A stretch of 64,000 nucleotides of DNA from an uncultured bacterium (GCA_937949615.1 CALEDQ010000004.1:248001-312000), one strand, 5' to 3'. Counted from the stretch's first letter, positions 44,392 to 54,551 are shown. Program-made: numbers and translations. Notes: a model not told the origin generated them from the letters alone.

Positions 44392-47300
44392 ATGAGAAAA
44401 ATGTTTCAGAAACTGGTTCTGGCAGTCATCTGCTTTGCCATGGCCTGTTTTCCGGCAACCGCCCAGGAAAGACTGCACCCGTTTTATGAACAGAACGGTG
44501 ACTGCTATGTCCTGGTGGGCGAAGGCAACGCCAGAGCCGTATGGGCTCTTAATAACCTTGTAGAAGGAGCTTCGTCAGTGCCCTTGTATGATCCTGGCGA
44601 CGCTTACGGCATCACCGCAGCCCAGAAATGGAACACTGTGCTGCTGAAGTCAGACAAGGACCTGTTCACCTTCGCCGGCACCGAAAGCGCCCTCACCAGC
44701 CTGACCGGGCAACTGGCCCCCAGGCGCATCGTCATGAACGCCACCACTAATGTTTATGCCTTCAGCGAGGTGCCGCCCTATACCGTACATCGGTTTCATG
44801 GCGCGCCGAATGCCAGCCCGACCGGCCGCGGCAACCACCCCTCCGGCACCATCAATTCACTTTTTGGCGGTGTCGATTACCCGTGCAATACCGTTCCGGC
44901 AGCGGTTGCCACCATGCCTGGCTACTACTGGTATCCTATGGGCAAAGGCTTTTACCACTCTGCCGACGTCGTGGTCTGGAGCAACTGGACCTACGGCACC
45001 GCCGCTGCCAACCGGCGCACCACCTCTAACCCGCCGCCCGTGGGCGAACGATACAATCAGCGAACCGATGGTTCACCCCCGACCAGAGGCCCGTGGGCAG
45101 CCTGCTGCGCCGGCAACCAGCCAGGAAATGGCTGGATCCGTGGTGGCTGGGTTCGCCGCATGATCCGCGAAAACCTTTTCGGTGCCTACCGCAATCTCAA
45201 GCTGTTCAAATACCGCATCGATTCAGGCGCCAGCGCGCCGACCCTCGACCGTGATGTGGCGAACGTTCTCGCCCGCGTCACCGGCACCATGGACATGAAC
45301 GGCGAATGCTGCGACGGCTGTATCGCCAGGGTCGACGGCGCCGCCATGCCCGGGGTTCCGAGCCCGTATCTGTCGTGCATCTATTCATCGATCGTCAACC
45401 GCACCTACCTGTATCGTCGCGATCAGGATTCGACCAGCTTCACCCTGACCGGCTCAAATATCAACGACCAGATGGTCGGCAATGGCGGCGACCTCACCTG
45501 CAAATTTCTCGGCATCAGCTCGAAAAGCGAAACCGGCAACTATGTCTACCTGCTTGGTCTGAACCAGATCAACCAGTGGCTGACTGACGCCAACGCTCCG
45601 GCGAGCATGAAGTTGAGCCAGCTCACTGACGTGGCCGTTTCCGATCAGTGGTGGCAGACCGGCGGCATGATTTACGCCTACGACGCCACCAAAGGCAGCG
45701 TTTACTGCTTTGTCCGCAACGAAAACGGTACCAACGGTATCCCCAGCGAAATCAATGTCAGCGCCGACGGGGTTCTGCCCGACAAGATCGGTGCCGACGG
45801 ACACGGCTCGCTGTATATGCTGCGCACCGAGTATGATCCGGTCAATACGACCTTTTTCCTTGACGGTAACGAAAGCCGCAAGTTTGCCAACGGCACCATA
45901 GCCGGCGGGCTTCCCAAATTCAGGGCTGAATATAAACAGAATGTCTACAAAACTGTTTACAGACGTCTCTATGACCAGGGCGGCCGTATCGAAAAACTCA
46001 ACAACCGCGTCAAACTCGGCACCAATACCTTTGTCAGAGACTATATCACTGCCGACAACAATATAAACTCTACCAAAATCTGGATTTCCGGCTTTACACA
46101 GCTGGCACCGATCATCAATGCCAGCATCAGAACCGAACTGGCTGTCATCAACTCACCATCACCGCCACGCCCGTCAAGCCTCGAAGCGAGAACCGACTGT
46201 GTCGGGCCGATGGTCTCGGCAACCACTGGTTTTGAAAAGGCTGTTCCTGACGGCAACGGTGATTATCCTGACGATAAAGATTACTGGTTCATGGTCGAAA
46301 ACGCGCCATATTTCGACGCCAATGAAGTCAACATCGGTAACGTCGGTGAAGATGCCAATGGCAACGGCCGTATCGGCCAGTTTCCCAACACTATTCAGAA
46401 GTCGAGCATCCGCTACTACTGGAAAGTCATTCAGACACACGACCGCTTTGGCGCTCTGATGACCGCACCGGCCACGATTCTCGATATGGAAACCGACGGC
46501 GTCAGCGGTGACTACCTGTTTCTTTTCCCGCCGGGCGCAGGCAAATTCAGAGTCGGTGTCAAGGTCACCTACCGCTACTACGATTACCGCGATCTTCCGG
46601 TCGGCGCCCTGTCGAGCCGCAAGGGTGACGTTCTCAAACCGCCGCTTTCTGAAGCGCCGCTCGTGGCACCGGGCCAGGATGCGAACAACTATTCATGGGC
46701 CGACATCAGCATCAAACAGGTTCCGCCGGTCATTTCACCACAGGACCGTGGCGTTATCATGAGTGGTATTGGCAGTTCAGCCAATCCGAACGACCCGATG
46801 CTGTCGAACTACAAACCCGGCCCCGCGGCTCTTGGCTATGGCTGTGCCAACAGCCTGTGGGGCAATGAAAGATGCCGACACACTTATTGCAACCCCGCCA
46901 ATACCAGCCTGACTCCGACGGCTTTCATTCTCGACGGCTACAGCCTCGTTCCGAACAAGGCTGTTCAGAACGCCGACAGCAGCTGGAAACTTGAATACGC
47001 CGACCCGCCGTCTTACTGGAGCCTCAGACTGCGTGAGTCGAACTATAACCTGGCAAGGGGCGTCAACCGCGTTGCCTCGATGACCAGTGAAGACCCGCCG
47101 ACACCCACCGACCCGAACCTGATTCCGGGCAGTGTCAAGTGGGTCGGTGGTCTGTCGGTAACCTGGAAATCAGAGCTGAAGCGTGGTTCAGAAATTATCA
47201 TCGACAAACAGATCAACACGACCCAGGCCGCACTGCCACTGACGCAGCTGCGCCAGCTGTTTCCCGTGCCATCTGAACCGGCCAGTTACACGCTCAGCGT

Positions 47301-48813
47301 TGATTTCAGAAGAACCTACCGCTACGAAATCTACCAGGAAGTCTGGCGCAGAGTCGGTGGCACGCTGGTTCGCGAAACCAAGCCGGTTCCGAGGGTTATC
47401 AACATGCGTATCTGGTCGGATGCCGAAGTTCTCGTCACCGACAATACGCCGCCGAACCGCTTCTATCTCAACCCCTATGCCGATATTTCGAACAGTTCGA
47501 CAAACCCGGTTGCTCAGGCTTATTTTATCAACAACAATACGCTTTACGGCACTACCGGGGAGGCTTTAAACGAAACAGAGTCACCACCGGCCGCCAATCC
47601 GACGCAGCTGGTTTTTGTCGTCGGCGACAACAATCCGATGGCAAACAGCGCCATCGGCAATCCTGGCCGCGATCCCTATCACTCGACGGTTCCCGGAATT
47701 GGTATCAGACTGCGCGTCAACCACAACACCGCCAACCAGATCGGCACGTTCACCTACGATACCGTGCAGGGAGTCATGCCGCCGGATGTGGCACCTGGCA
47801 CAACCATGAGTTCTGAACAGGCAGAGCAACGTCGATGGTATTCAAGCGGTCCGAACGCCTCATTCAAACTGGCGGCCTCTACGATCAACAGTCAGGCTGA
47901 GTTTGACGCTGTAACCCGCACCAGCGGCCTTTACAACAAAAGCTTTTCTTACCGGGTCTACACGATCAATCTCAGTGATATTGCCCATTTCAGCCGTGAA
48001 CTGGCCAAAGACAGCAATCAGCGCTGGGGCTACAACGGTTCGTGGTCACCGCGCATGCACCCGCAGCATGCCAACAACAGCAGCGGCTACAAAAACCTCG
48101 AATTCGGTCTTGCCTGGCGTGAAGCCTGCTACAGCCCGGGTAACGACCTCAGCGTCATTGCCCAGAAAAGCGGCCAGATTGTAGTTCGCGACAACGACCG
48201 CCCGAATGCCTTTATTCGCGCCAGTCAGGACAAATACCTCGACCAGAACTTCATGGTTCCGAACAATATCGAAACCGGTACCGGTGCGATTCCGCCGGCC
48301 TGGGTGCGCTTCTCGACCCCGGGCATGAATGAAGCGCTCAACAACGGCCCCGAAAACTGGAACCGTGACGACAATACCGCGGCCTTCGCGCCGGCTTTCA
48401 GAGTCAGCGCCGGCCAGGTCACCAACGTGCTTTTCCCGGCAGGGCAGGAACTCGAAGTCGATGTTCCGGTGCGCTTTGAATCTCTTACCGCCGACAACGC
48501 CGGTACGGTCGCGACTCTGACCTACAAAATCGTTAACGCAGCCGGAGCAACTCTCGCCGACGGCACCTTCGGCGCCAGTCTGCCACTGCAGTATGTGTTC
48601 AGACAGCCCGGGCGCTACAAGGTTATTCTAGAAATCAGTGATAACGCGACCTCCTGGCCGAGCAACCCGGCCGCCTATGCCTCTGATGCCATACCTGGCA
48701 CCTCGCCCGGCGTCAGCCCGCAGGTTAACAAACGCAAGGTTGAAGCCGTCTTCGATGTCGTGCCCACCCGCCTCGATTTCAGGGTAATCGAACGCAACCG
48801 CATCGGTCAGTGA
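44392..48813 (+). CDS. giant secreted protein (1473 aa) of the pseudopilin operon
   Basis: GGAGGGAGC precedes the ATG. A signal (LVLAVICFAMACFPATAQE) precedes about 1450 residues without membrane helices. The sequence is rich in Gly, Pro, Asn, Tyr and Thr and in beta-prone segments. It has Cys-rich spots near residues 230-320 (WAACCAGNQPGNGW, GECCDGCIARVDG) and beta-sandwich-like modules near the end (VPVRFESLTADNAGTVATLTYKI, PGRYKVILEISDN). I recognise no family. By position it could be the cargo or tip adhesin of the pilus-like machine encoded downstream, by analogy with PilY1. Its GTG-overlapping end feeds directly into the first pseudopilin gene. Confidence 0.85.
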   Translation: MRKMFQKLVLAVICFAMACFPATAQERLHPFYEQNGDCYVLVGEGNARAVWALNNLVEGASSVPLYDPGDAYGITAAQKWNTVLLKSDKDLFTFAGTESALTSLTGQLAPRRIVMNATTNVYAFSEVPPYTVHRFHGAPNASPTGRGNHPSGTINSLFGGVDYPCNTVPAAVATMPGYYWYPMGKGFYHSADVVVWSNWTYGTAAANRRTTSNPPPVGERYNQRTDGSPPTRGPWAACCAGNQPGNGWIRGGWVRRMIRENLFGAYRNLKLFKYRIDSGASAPTLDRDVANVLARVTGTMDMNGECCDGCIARVDGAAMPGVPSPYLSCIYSSIVNRTYLYRRDQDSTSFTLTGSNINDQMVGNGGDLTCKFLGISSKSETGNYVYLLGLNQINQWLTDANAPASMKLSQLTDVAVSDQWWQTGGMIYAYDATKGSVYCFVRNENGTNGIPSEINVSADGVLPDKIGADGHGSLYMLRTEYDPVNTTFFLDGNESRKFANGTIAGGLPKFRAEYKQNVYKTVYRRLYDQGGRIEKLNNRVKLGTNTFVRDYITADNNINSTKIWISGFTQLAPIINASIRTELAVINSPSPPRPSSLEARTDCVGPMVSATTGFEKAVPDGNGDYPDDKDYWFMVENAPYFDANEVNIGNVGEDANGNGRIGQFPNTIQKSSIRYYWKVIQTHDRFGALMTAPATILDMETDGVSGDYLFLFPPGAGKFRVGVKVTYRYYDYRDLPVGALSSRKGDVLKPPLSEAPLVAPGQDANNYSWADISIKQVPPVISPQDRGVIMSGIGSSANPNDPMLSNYKPGPAALGYGCANSLWGNERCRHTYCNPANTSLTPTAFILDGYSLVPNKAVQNADSSWKLEYADPPSYWSLRLRESNYNLARGVNRVASMTSEDPPTPTDPNLIPGSVKWVGGLSVTWKSELKRGSEIIIDKQINTTQAALPLTQLRQLFPVPSEPASYTLSVDFRRTYRYEIYQEVWRRVGGTLVRETKPVPRVINMRIWSDAEVLVTDNTPPNRFYLNPYADISNSSTNPVAQAYFINNNTLYGTTGEALNETESPPAANPTQLVFVVGDNNPMANSAIGNPGRDPYHSTVPGIGIRLRVNHNTANQIGTFTYDTVQGVMPPDVAPGTTMSSEQAEQRRWYSSGPNASFKLAASTINSQAEFDAVTRTSGLYNKSFSYRVYTINLSDIAHFSRELAKDSNQRWGYNGSWSPRMHPQHANNSSGYKNLEFGLAWREACYSPGNDLSVIAQKSGQIVVRDNDRPNAFIRASQDKYLDQNFMVPNNIETGTGAIPPAWVRFSTPGMNEALNNGPENWNRDDNTAAFAPAFRVSAGQVTNVLFPAGQELEVDVPVRFESLTADNAGTVATLTYKIVNAAGATLADGTFGASLPLQYVFRQPGRYKVILEISDNATSWPSNPAAYASDAIPGTSPGVSPQVNKRKVEAVFDVVPTRLDFRVIERNRIGQ

Positions 48814-48827
48814 AGAAAGGCAGAGCA

Positions 48828-49391
48828 ATGACAACAACCGCCCGCAGATTTCGATCAGGTATCAGCCTGGTCGAAATCATGCTGGCTTTTCTCATTCTCT
48901 GCACTGCGGCATTCTCGGCCGCCGGCGTCATCAGCTTCGGGCACCGCGGCACGACAGCAGATTTCCGGCAGGGTGAGGCTCTGCAGATTCTCGTCGACAG
49001 ACTCAACAAGCTTTCGGCCCTGCCATTTGCGCGGCTGGATTCTTTTCTGGCCTCAGCCGGCTCAGACGAGTATACGTTCAACAACCCGCTCGAAGGCATC
49101 GAACTCGGCGATGAAGTGAAAATCGACAAGCACACCTACAGAGTCCGCGCTACTCTCAAGCGACAGAAAATCACGTTCAACTCGTTGATGGAGCTCAGCT
49201 TTCCGAACCCGGCCTATAACCCGGCATCACCCTCGACCTGGATATTCAAGGACCGCCCGGCTGAGACCTTCGACGGCAGCAGCGCCCCCTACGCAGTGAT
49301 CAAGGTTACCGTTTCGGTCAAGCCGGTCGGAGCCATGACCGATGAGCGTGAAGTGACGGCAATCACTTTCGTAGCCGACCTGGAGTCATAA
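48828..49391 (+). CDS. type IV prepilin-like protein (PilV/GspI-like)
   Basis: ATG 48828 is preferred over GTG 48810 because GAAAGG lies seven bases before it. The short basic leader ends in Gly11, followed by ISLVEIMLAFLILCTAAF, a classic class III signal with Glu at position +5 and a hydrophobic N-terminal helix. The mature protein of about 175 residues fits minor pilins such as PilV or GspI. It needs a prepilin peptidase, which is not in this window. Confidence 0.88.
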   Translation: MTTTARRFRSGISLVEIMLAFLILCTAAFSAAGVISFGHRGTTADFRQGEALQILVDRLNKLSALPFARLDSFLASAGSDEYTFNNPLEGIELGDEVKIDKHTYRVRATLKRQKITFNSLMELSFPNPAYNPASPSTWIFKDRPAETFDGSSAPYAVIKVTVSVKPVGAMTDEREVTAITFVADLES

Positions 49392-49393
49392 AT

Positions 49394-49984
49394 ATGGCAA
49401 TCTCCGGTAGAAACAGAATTTCGATGTTGTTCTCAAAACGCGCCGGCATGGCAATCATGGTGGTGTTGTCGATCGCCTCGATTTTACTGCTGCTGGGCAT
49501 TACCTACCTGAAATCATTCTCGCAGTCGACTGCCACCAGCAAACTGCAGCTCGACCAGATTCAGGCCGATTTTTTCGCCAGAGGCATTCAGAACATTGCG
49601 CTGTTCAAGATCAAACGCTACCCCGATTTCTTTCTCAGAGCCTACCGGCACATGGTCTACCATCGACGGCTCAATGCCGGCGAAATCGGCCTCGGCGCAC
49701 CGATCGTGCCGGCGCCAAACCCGCTGCCGTTCGTCAAGTTCATGGGTGCCTACCCGGGCAACACCCGCGACATCCTCAATCATATTCCCGATGCCACCGA
49801 CAATCAGGACAAATTTACCGAACCACTGAAAATCGCCACTTACTCGACCCAGTTCTCGCTGCTTTCTGCCGATGATTTCAAGCGCGGCTTCATCGAAATC
49901 GTCGTTAACCTGCAGCTCGAAGGCAAAAAAGTGGTCGGCACCTACCGCATGAGTCTCGACGCCAGCCAGACAGCGAGGTTGTAG
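49394..49984 (+). CDS. pilin-like protein without Glu5 (PilX/GspK-like)
   Basis: A basic leader ends in Gly18, followed by MAIMVVLSIASILLLLGITYL. The +5 glutamate is absent, as in GspK and PilX N-terminal families, which cap the pseudopilus tip. The soluble part is about 160 residues, with RIVVNLQLEGKKVVGTYRMSL-like end strands. It starts two bases after the previous stop, which fits a minor-pilin set. Confidence 0.75.
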   Translation: MAISGRNRISMLFSKRAGMAIMVVLSIASILLLLGITYLKSFSQSTATSKLQLDQIQADFFARGIQNIALFKIKRYPDFFLRAYRHMVYHRRLNAGEIGLGAPIVPAPNPLPFVKFMGAYPGNTRDILNHIPDATDNQDKFTEPLKIATYSTQFSLLSADDFKRGFIEIVVNLQLEGKKVVGTYRMSLDASQTARL

Positions 49985-49985
49985 C

Positions 49986-50762
49986 ATGAGTGAAAAAATT
50001 ATGGCCAGCCAACAGACCAGACGCGGCATAACACTGACTGAGATTCTCATCGCCACCGCCGTATTTTCGATGTTCATGATCTCGGCGTTCGGCGTTTTCA
50101 GCTCAAGCCAGACAGGCTTCGATACCGGCTCATGGCGCCTGCATCGGCAAAAACAGGCACAGATTTTTCTGCTGCGCCTTAAAGAAATTCTCGAAAAAGC
50201 CAATCATGCTTACGAAATCAGACCTGACGGCAAAACCAATCGGTTCGGCGGCAGCCGCGATATTCTTGTCAACGGCACCTGGCGCGATAAACTGGCCTCG
50301 GCCAGCGATCATGCGGTACTGTTCTTTTCGATCACCACGCCGTTTGTACCGGCGGTTCCGGAACTCGGACAGACCCAGAAAACTGGCAGCTGGAAAGGCT
50401 GCGGCCTTGAATGCCGAAAAAATATTCTGCGCTGTTATCAGACCGGTGACTGGAATCAGATGCCGGCTGTAACCCCGGCTGTTGTAGGGTCGCCCGATCT
50501 TGGCAAATTTGCCTTCGGTAACGAGACCGGCGATTTTTCGATCAGTCTCGAAGACGTCAACAGCATTGGCGTTTACGTGCAGCAGGCTACCGACGCCGTC
50601 GATCTCGGCCGCCCCGAAGTTTTCATAACCGTTGAGGTAATGCTGCAGAAGCCGCGTTCGAAAACGACAGTAGTGCTCAGTGAAAGCATTACCGCCAGGG
50701 TGCATGACCGCACCATCGCCGAAGTCAAAACCGCACCCGCGGGTTCCTGGCCCATTAATTGA
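49986..50762 (+). CDS. type IV prepilin-like protein (PilW/GspJ-like)
   Basis: A 258-residue protein with leader MSEKIMASQQTRRG cut after Gly14, followed by ITLTEILIATAVFSMFMISAF with Glu at +5. The larger soluble domain fits PilW/GspJ. It begins one base after the preceding stop. Together with the two previous genes it forms the I-K-J type trio that nucleates a pseudopilus. Confidence 0.88.
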   Translation: MSEKIMASQQTRRGITLTEILIATAVFSMFMISAFGVFSSSQTGFDTGSWRLHRQKQAQIFLLRLKEILEKANHAYEIRPDGKTNRFGGSRDILVNGTWRDKLASASDHAVLFFSITTPFVPAVPELGQTQKTGSWKGCGLECRKNILRCYQTGDWNQMPAVTPAVVGSPDLGKFAFGNETGDFSISLEDVNSIGVYVQQATDAVDLGRPEVFITVEVMLQKPRSKTTVVLSESITARVHDRTIAEVKTAPAGSWPIN

Positions 50763-50771
50763 GGAAAGTGC

Positions 50772-51551
50772 ATGCGTAAGCTTGTCAAATTCATTCTGCT
50801 GTTTATGCTGCTGCCGGTTCTACAGCCTCTGATAGCCTGCACCATGGCACCCAGCATCTGGAAACAGATCGAAAAAACCGGCGGGCCTGGCGATGCCGGA
50901 GTTTATGCGCTTGCCGATGCGCTGCTGCAGTTTCGCGACAAGTTCGAAAAGGAAATGCGCAACTGTGGGCTGGCAACCGGCCCGATCAGAATTTTCCGCG
51001 CCGTTCGTGCCGATTCTGTTCCCCTTTCTCAGGGCGATTATGACAATCTGCTTGCGGCCCTCGACATTGTCTGGTCAGATGCTTCGTCCGAAGCTTTTTC
51101 ACAGCTGCAGCTGCCCGAATCAGAGCTGACCGGCGGTCTGGCATCAGCCGGTTACCGGTTGCAGCTCGAAATTTCAGCTTCCGGTCATGACACGATCGTT
51201 CTCAACGATCTGAATTTCAAGCTTTACCAGCTGTATCGCATGGTTTTGCGCGAAGAGGTCAGGATTCTGACGCGGGTCAGCGATGCAGCCGGCAACCCTG
51301 TTTTTATCGATGAGTTTGCGGTCTCACCGACCATACTCGTCGACCCGATCATTTCACCGCTCGGTGGCTATCTGATCAGGCTCGAAAAAAATTCTTCGCG
51401 GCCTCTCGTCATGGATTTCGGCCCGGTTACCGACGGCGGCGAGCATGTTCTGCGCTTCAACGACGCATTCCATCAGCCCTTTGCCGTGCCGCCCGTTCTG
51501 AACGGTTCCTCTTCGGCAATTATCGACTGCCCTACCTGTGGAGAACATTGA
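50772..51551 (+). CDS. lipoprotein of unknown function (259 aa)
   Basis: GAGGAAAG precedes the ATG. The signal ends with a lipobox LIAC (FMLLPVLQPLIACTMAP), so the protein should be lipid-anchored. The mature part includes SALDIVWSDASSEAFSQLQL-type helices and beta strands, and ends with a CPTCGEH motif that could bind metal or form a disulphide. The family is unknown. Its TGA shares one base with the next ATG. Confidence 0.75.
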   Translation: MRKLVKFILLFMLLPVLQPLIACTMAPSIWKQIEKTGGPGDAGVYALADALLQFRDKFEKEMRNCGLATGPIRIFRAVRADSVPLSQGDYDNLLAALDIVWSDASSEAFSQLQLPESELTGGLASAGYRLQLEISASGHDTIVLNDLNFKLYQLYRMVLREEVRILTRVSDAAGNPVFIDEFAVSPTILVDPIISPLGGYLIRLEKNSSRPLVMDFGPVTDGGEHVLRFNDAFHQPFAVPPVLNGSSSAIIDCPTCGEH

Positions 51552-52246
51552 TGAACAAGTTTGCCTGCCTTTTTCTGGCGCTTTCGCTCGTTGTTATCTC
51601 AGCATCTCTGGTCGCGGCCGACCCGCTTCATATCGCGGTGCGCAGTCTTGATTTAAAGCTGTTCCAGCAGACAATGCAGGAAAACCCGGCGATCAATGCG
51701 ACCGACTCTGCCGGCATGACGCCCCTGCACCACGCCTGCGCTCTGGGTGCCGTCGAAATGGTAGCCTCACTGCTGGCACATGGCGCCGACATCAATCTGC
51801 GCAGCAACGACGGTCGAAATGCGCTGCACCACACGGTAAACATTCAGGCCCTCTGTTTCAATCCGCAGCCGCAGGCTGGCGAAGTTACGATCTGCCCGCT
51901 GACCGTTCCGCAACTTCTGGCATCGGCCGGCATCGATATCAACGCGACCGATGCTGCCGGCGAAACGGCATTGCACATTGCGGCCCGCAACGGTCTGGTA
52001 GGTGTCGTCGCCACCCTGCTTCAATGCGGCGCCAACCCTGACTGTCGAAATTCGGCGGGTGAAACGCCTCTGCATCTCTGCGGCGGCACTCTGCCGCATC
52101 TTACCGCTCAGGTTCTTCTCGTCGGGGGCGCAAACCCGACTCTGGCAAGAAACGACGGCCGCCTGCCGGTCGAGCTGGCGGCAAGTGCCAGTAACGCCCT
52201 GCTGGTCAACATGATAAAACGCTATGCCGCACCGGAAAAGCCGTGA
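51551..52246 (+). CDS. exported ankyrin-repeat protein
   Basis: ATG 51551 sits in a TGATG overlap. A signal (CLFLALSLVVISASLVAA) is followed by ankyrin repeats with canonical TPLHHACALGAVEMVASLL, ETALHIAARNGLVGVVATLL and ETPLHLCGG units, about five in all. An insert near residues 95-120 holds CFNPQPQAGEVTICP. Ankyrin repeats bind proteins; outside the cytoplasm they occur in inhibitors of toxins and periplasmic adaptors. It is probably a partner of the export system. Confidence 0.85.
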   Translation: MNKFACLFLALSLVVISASLVAADPLHIAVRSLDLKLFQQTMQENPAINATDSAGMTPLHHACALGAVEMVASLLAHGADINLRSNDGRNALHHTVNIQALCFNPQPQAGEVTICPLTVPQLLASAGIDINATDAAGETALHIAARNGLVGVVATLLQCGANPDCRNSAGETPLHLCGGTLPHLTAQVLLVGGANPTLARNDGRLPVELAASASNALLVNMIKRYAAPEKP

Positions 52247-52691
52247 ATTAATACTGACCGCTGGCCTGGCGCTGGCCGCTCTTATGCCCGCTTTTGCCTG
52301 CACCGGCGGTTGCCCGGGCAATGGCTGCACAGCTGCCGCCTCGGTAACTTTCGCCGTTTCCGATTCAAGTATCAGTGCCGACACTCTTGCCGGGCTCCTG
52401 AAATCAGGCGCGCCGCTGCAGCTGGTTGAATACCGCGCCCGGCGGCAGACCCGCGAAATCAGTATTCCCGGTGCTGCCATCATCTACGATGACACACCGC
52501 CTGCAAGCTTCGCTGCCGCTCTTCCCGCTTCCGGCAGCCTGATAATTGTCTACCCAGGCATAGAAGGCAGTCAAATCGCTTCTTTTGTCACCGAGCTGAG
52601 AAACCTTGGCTACCAGAGCATCATCGAATACCCCGCCGGCCTGCACGGATGGTTAACTTACGGGTATCAGCCCAGCGAACCTCCGCGCTGA
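52224..52691 (+). CDS. exported rhodanese-like protein lacking the catalytic cysteine
   Basis: The start overlaps the ankyrin gene end by 23 bases. The N-terminus (LILTAGLALAALMPAFACTGG) has a possible lipobox. The rest follows the rhodanese fold: LVEYRARRQTREISIPGAAII, then LIIVYPGIEGSQIASFVTELRNLGY, and the last strand with GLHGW. The active-site loop has Pro where Cys is needed (YPGIEGS), so sulphur transfer is not expected. It closes the operon. A small Cys pair (GGCPGNGC) lies near the mature N-terminus. Confidence 0.75.
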   Translation: MPHRKSRELILTAGLALAALMPAFACTGGCPGNGCTAAASVTFAVSDSSISADTLAGLLKSGAPLQLVEYRARRQTREISIPGAAIIYDDTPPASFAAALPASGSLIIVYPGIEGSQIASFVTELRNLGYQSIIEYPAGLHGWLTYGYQPSEPPR

Positions 52692-52772
52692 TCGCCACGG
52701 GTGCTCTGAAAATTCCGAGAATTCAGGTCGTCTTTTCTCATATGTGAATCAAGTTGAAGACAAGGAGAAAAT

Positions 52773-53099
52773 ATGTCTACCGATGCAGGTTTTATAGAAT
52801 TTGTCATGGATCAGGTCGAATGTCGCGACAGGGCAAGATATCGCAAAATGTTCGGCGAATATGCTCTCTACTTTGACGAAAAGGTTGTGGCCCTGATTTG
52901 TGACAATCAATGTTTCGTCAAACCGACCGCTGGCGGCAGAGTTTTTATCGGCGAAGTTACCGAAGGTTTCCCCTACCCCGGTGCCAAACCGGCATTTCTC
53001 ATCGACGGCCGCCTCGAAGACCGCGAATGGTTTACCGAACTTCTTCGCATAACCGCCAAAGAGCTTCCGGCAGCAAAACCCAAAAAGAAAAAATCCTGA
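52773..53099 (+). CDS. TfoX N-terminal-domain protein
   Basis: A 108-residue protein that matches the stand-alone TfoX_N domain: FVMDQVECRDRARYRKMFGEYALYFDEKVVALIC, FVKPTAGGRVFIG and a Lys-rich tail. TfoX in Haemophilus and Vibrio controls competence, but stand-alone TfoX_N proteins have no proven role. AAGGAG precedes the ATG. It is the last gene before the leader-distal end of the CRISPR array, and competence genes are not seen nearby. Confidence 0.88.
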   Translation: MSTDAGFIEFVMDQVECRDRARYRKMFGEYALYFDEKVVALICDNQCFVKPTAGGRVFIGEVTEGFPYPGAKPAFLIDGRLEDREWFTELLRITAKELPAAKPKKKKS

Positions 53100-53170
53100 G
53101 TTCTTCTACACGTGCAATTCAGTCGCGCGGGACGCGACGTTACTTCTGACCGCCTGGGTTACCTGATCCA

Positions 53171-54551
53171 GTTTCAATCCACGCGCCCGCGTGGGGCGCG
53201 ACAATCCGCTCGACGATAACGAGCCCGAGTTCATATTTCAATCCACGCGCCCGCGCAGGGCGCGACTTCGGCTTTTCCGCTTCCGGTTGCGCTTTTTCGT
53301 TTCAATCCACGCGCCCGCGCGGGGCGCGACTCGGCGGGCCTGCCAAGAAAGGAAATTTGCATGTTTCAATCCACGCGCCCGCGCGGGGCGCGACTTGGCG
53401 GGTGCTATTGCGTTTTGATTACCAGCCGTTTCAATCCACGCGCCCGCGCGGGGCGCGACCAATACTGAATATTCCGTCCAAGTGCTGTTCGGTTTCAATC
53501 CACGCGCCCGCGCGGGGCGCGACATAGCTATCGCCTTACTTGTCCGAAAGGCTTTGTTTCAATCCACGCGCCCGCGCGGGGCGCGACTGGGATTGGCTGG
53601 GCAAATATTTTGTTCTTTCGTTTCAATCCACGCGCCCGCGCGGGGCGCGACTTGCACTACTATACACTACAAAACGGAAAACGGTTTCAATCCACGCGCC
53701 CGCGCGGGGCGCGACATAAGATTATATGATTGCCTTCCATTTCTGCATGTTTCAATCCACGCGCCCGCGCGGGGCGCGACGTGCAGTATAACCTGCACGA
53801 AGTTCTGACCCCGTTTCAATCCACGCGCCCGCGCGGGGCGCGACTCACGGGTGAACACGTTGACGTATGCGAATACGTTTCAATCCACGCGCCCGCGCGG
53901 GGCGCGACGGTCGGTTCAGTGCCAACCACCCCGCTGGCCAGTTTCAATCCACGCGCCCGCGCGGGGCGCGACGATGAGGTTTTGAAGAAATATTTCCAGA
54001 CAACTGTTTCAATCCACGCGCCCGCGCGGGGCGCGACGAGTCGTCTACTGGTAGAGCGTTCAGCTCGAAGTTTCAATCCACGCGCCCGCGCGGGGCGCGA
54101 CTTGAGCCAGAGCCAGAGCCAGAGCCAAGAAACTGTTTCAATCCACGCGCCCGCGCGGGGCGCGACCATCGCGAGCGTTAACCTTCTTGATCATTTTTGT
54201 TTCAATCCACGCGCCCGCGCGGGGCGCGACGGGCATTCGCGCAAGAGCAGACTAGCTGCAGCGTTTCAATCCACGCGCCCGCGCGGGGCGCGACAAACTA
54301 TTTTAAAATAAAGGTGGAATTTATGAGTTTCAATCCACGCGCCCGCGCGGGGCGCGACATAAGATACGGAGCCCAAAATGCAGGCAGCTCGTTTCAATCC
54401 ACGCGCCCGCGCGGGGCGCGACGCGAGCGAGGCAAGACTGGACAAAATACAGGAGTTTCAATCCACGCGCCCGCGCGGGGCGCGACACGCGCCGATATAT
54501 CAATTATGATTAAGTCATGGTTTCAATCCACGCGCCCGCGCGGGGCGCGAC
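53171..54551 (-). repeat. old array segment: 22 repeats of the GGGGCGCGAC variant
   Basis: Repeats starting at 53171 through 54520 share C at the variable base (G on the transcribed strand). With that base the stem CGCGCCC/GGGCGCG is a perfect seven pairs around the loop CGCGC. Confidence 0.95.
54102..54134. repeat. spacer built of a 6-base tandem repeat
   Basis: The spacer consists mainly of four GAGCCA units, so it comes from a low-complexity source. Confidence 0.85.

Noticed and set aside
53100..53170. Left flank of the array as a possible leader
   Set aside because: The degenerate repeats lie here and the repeat orientation plus cas gene position put the leader at the right end.
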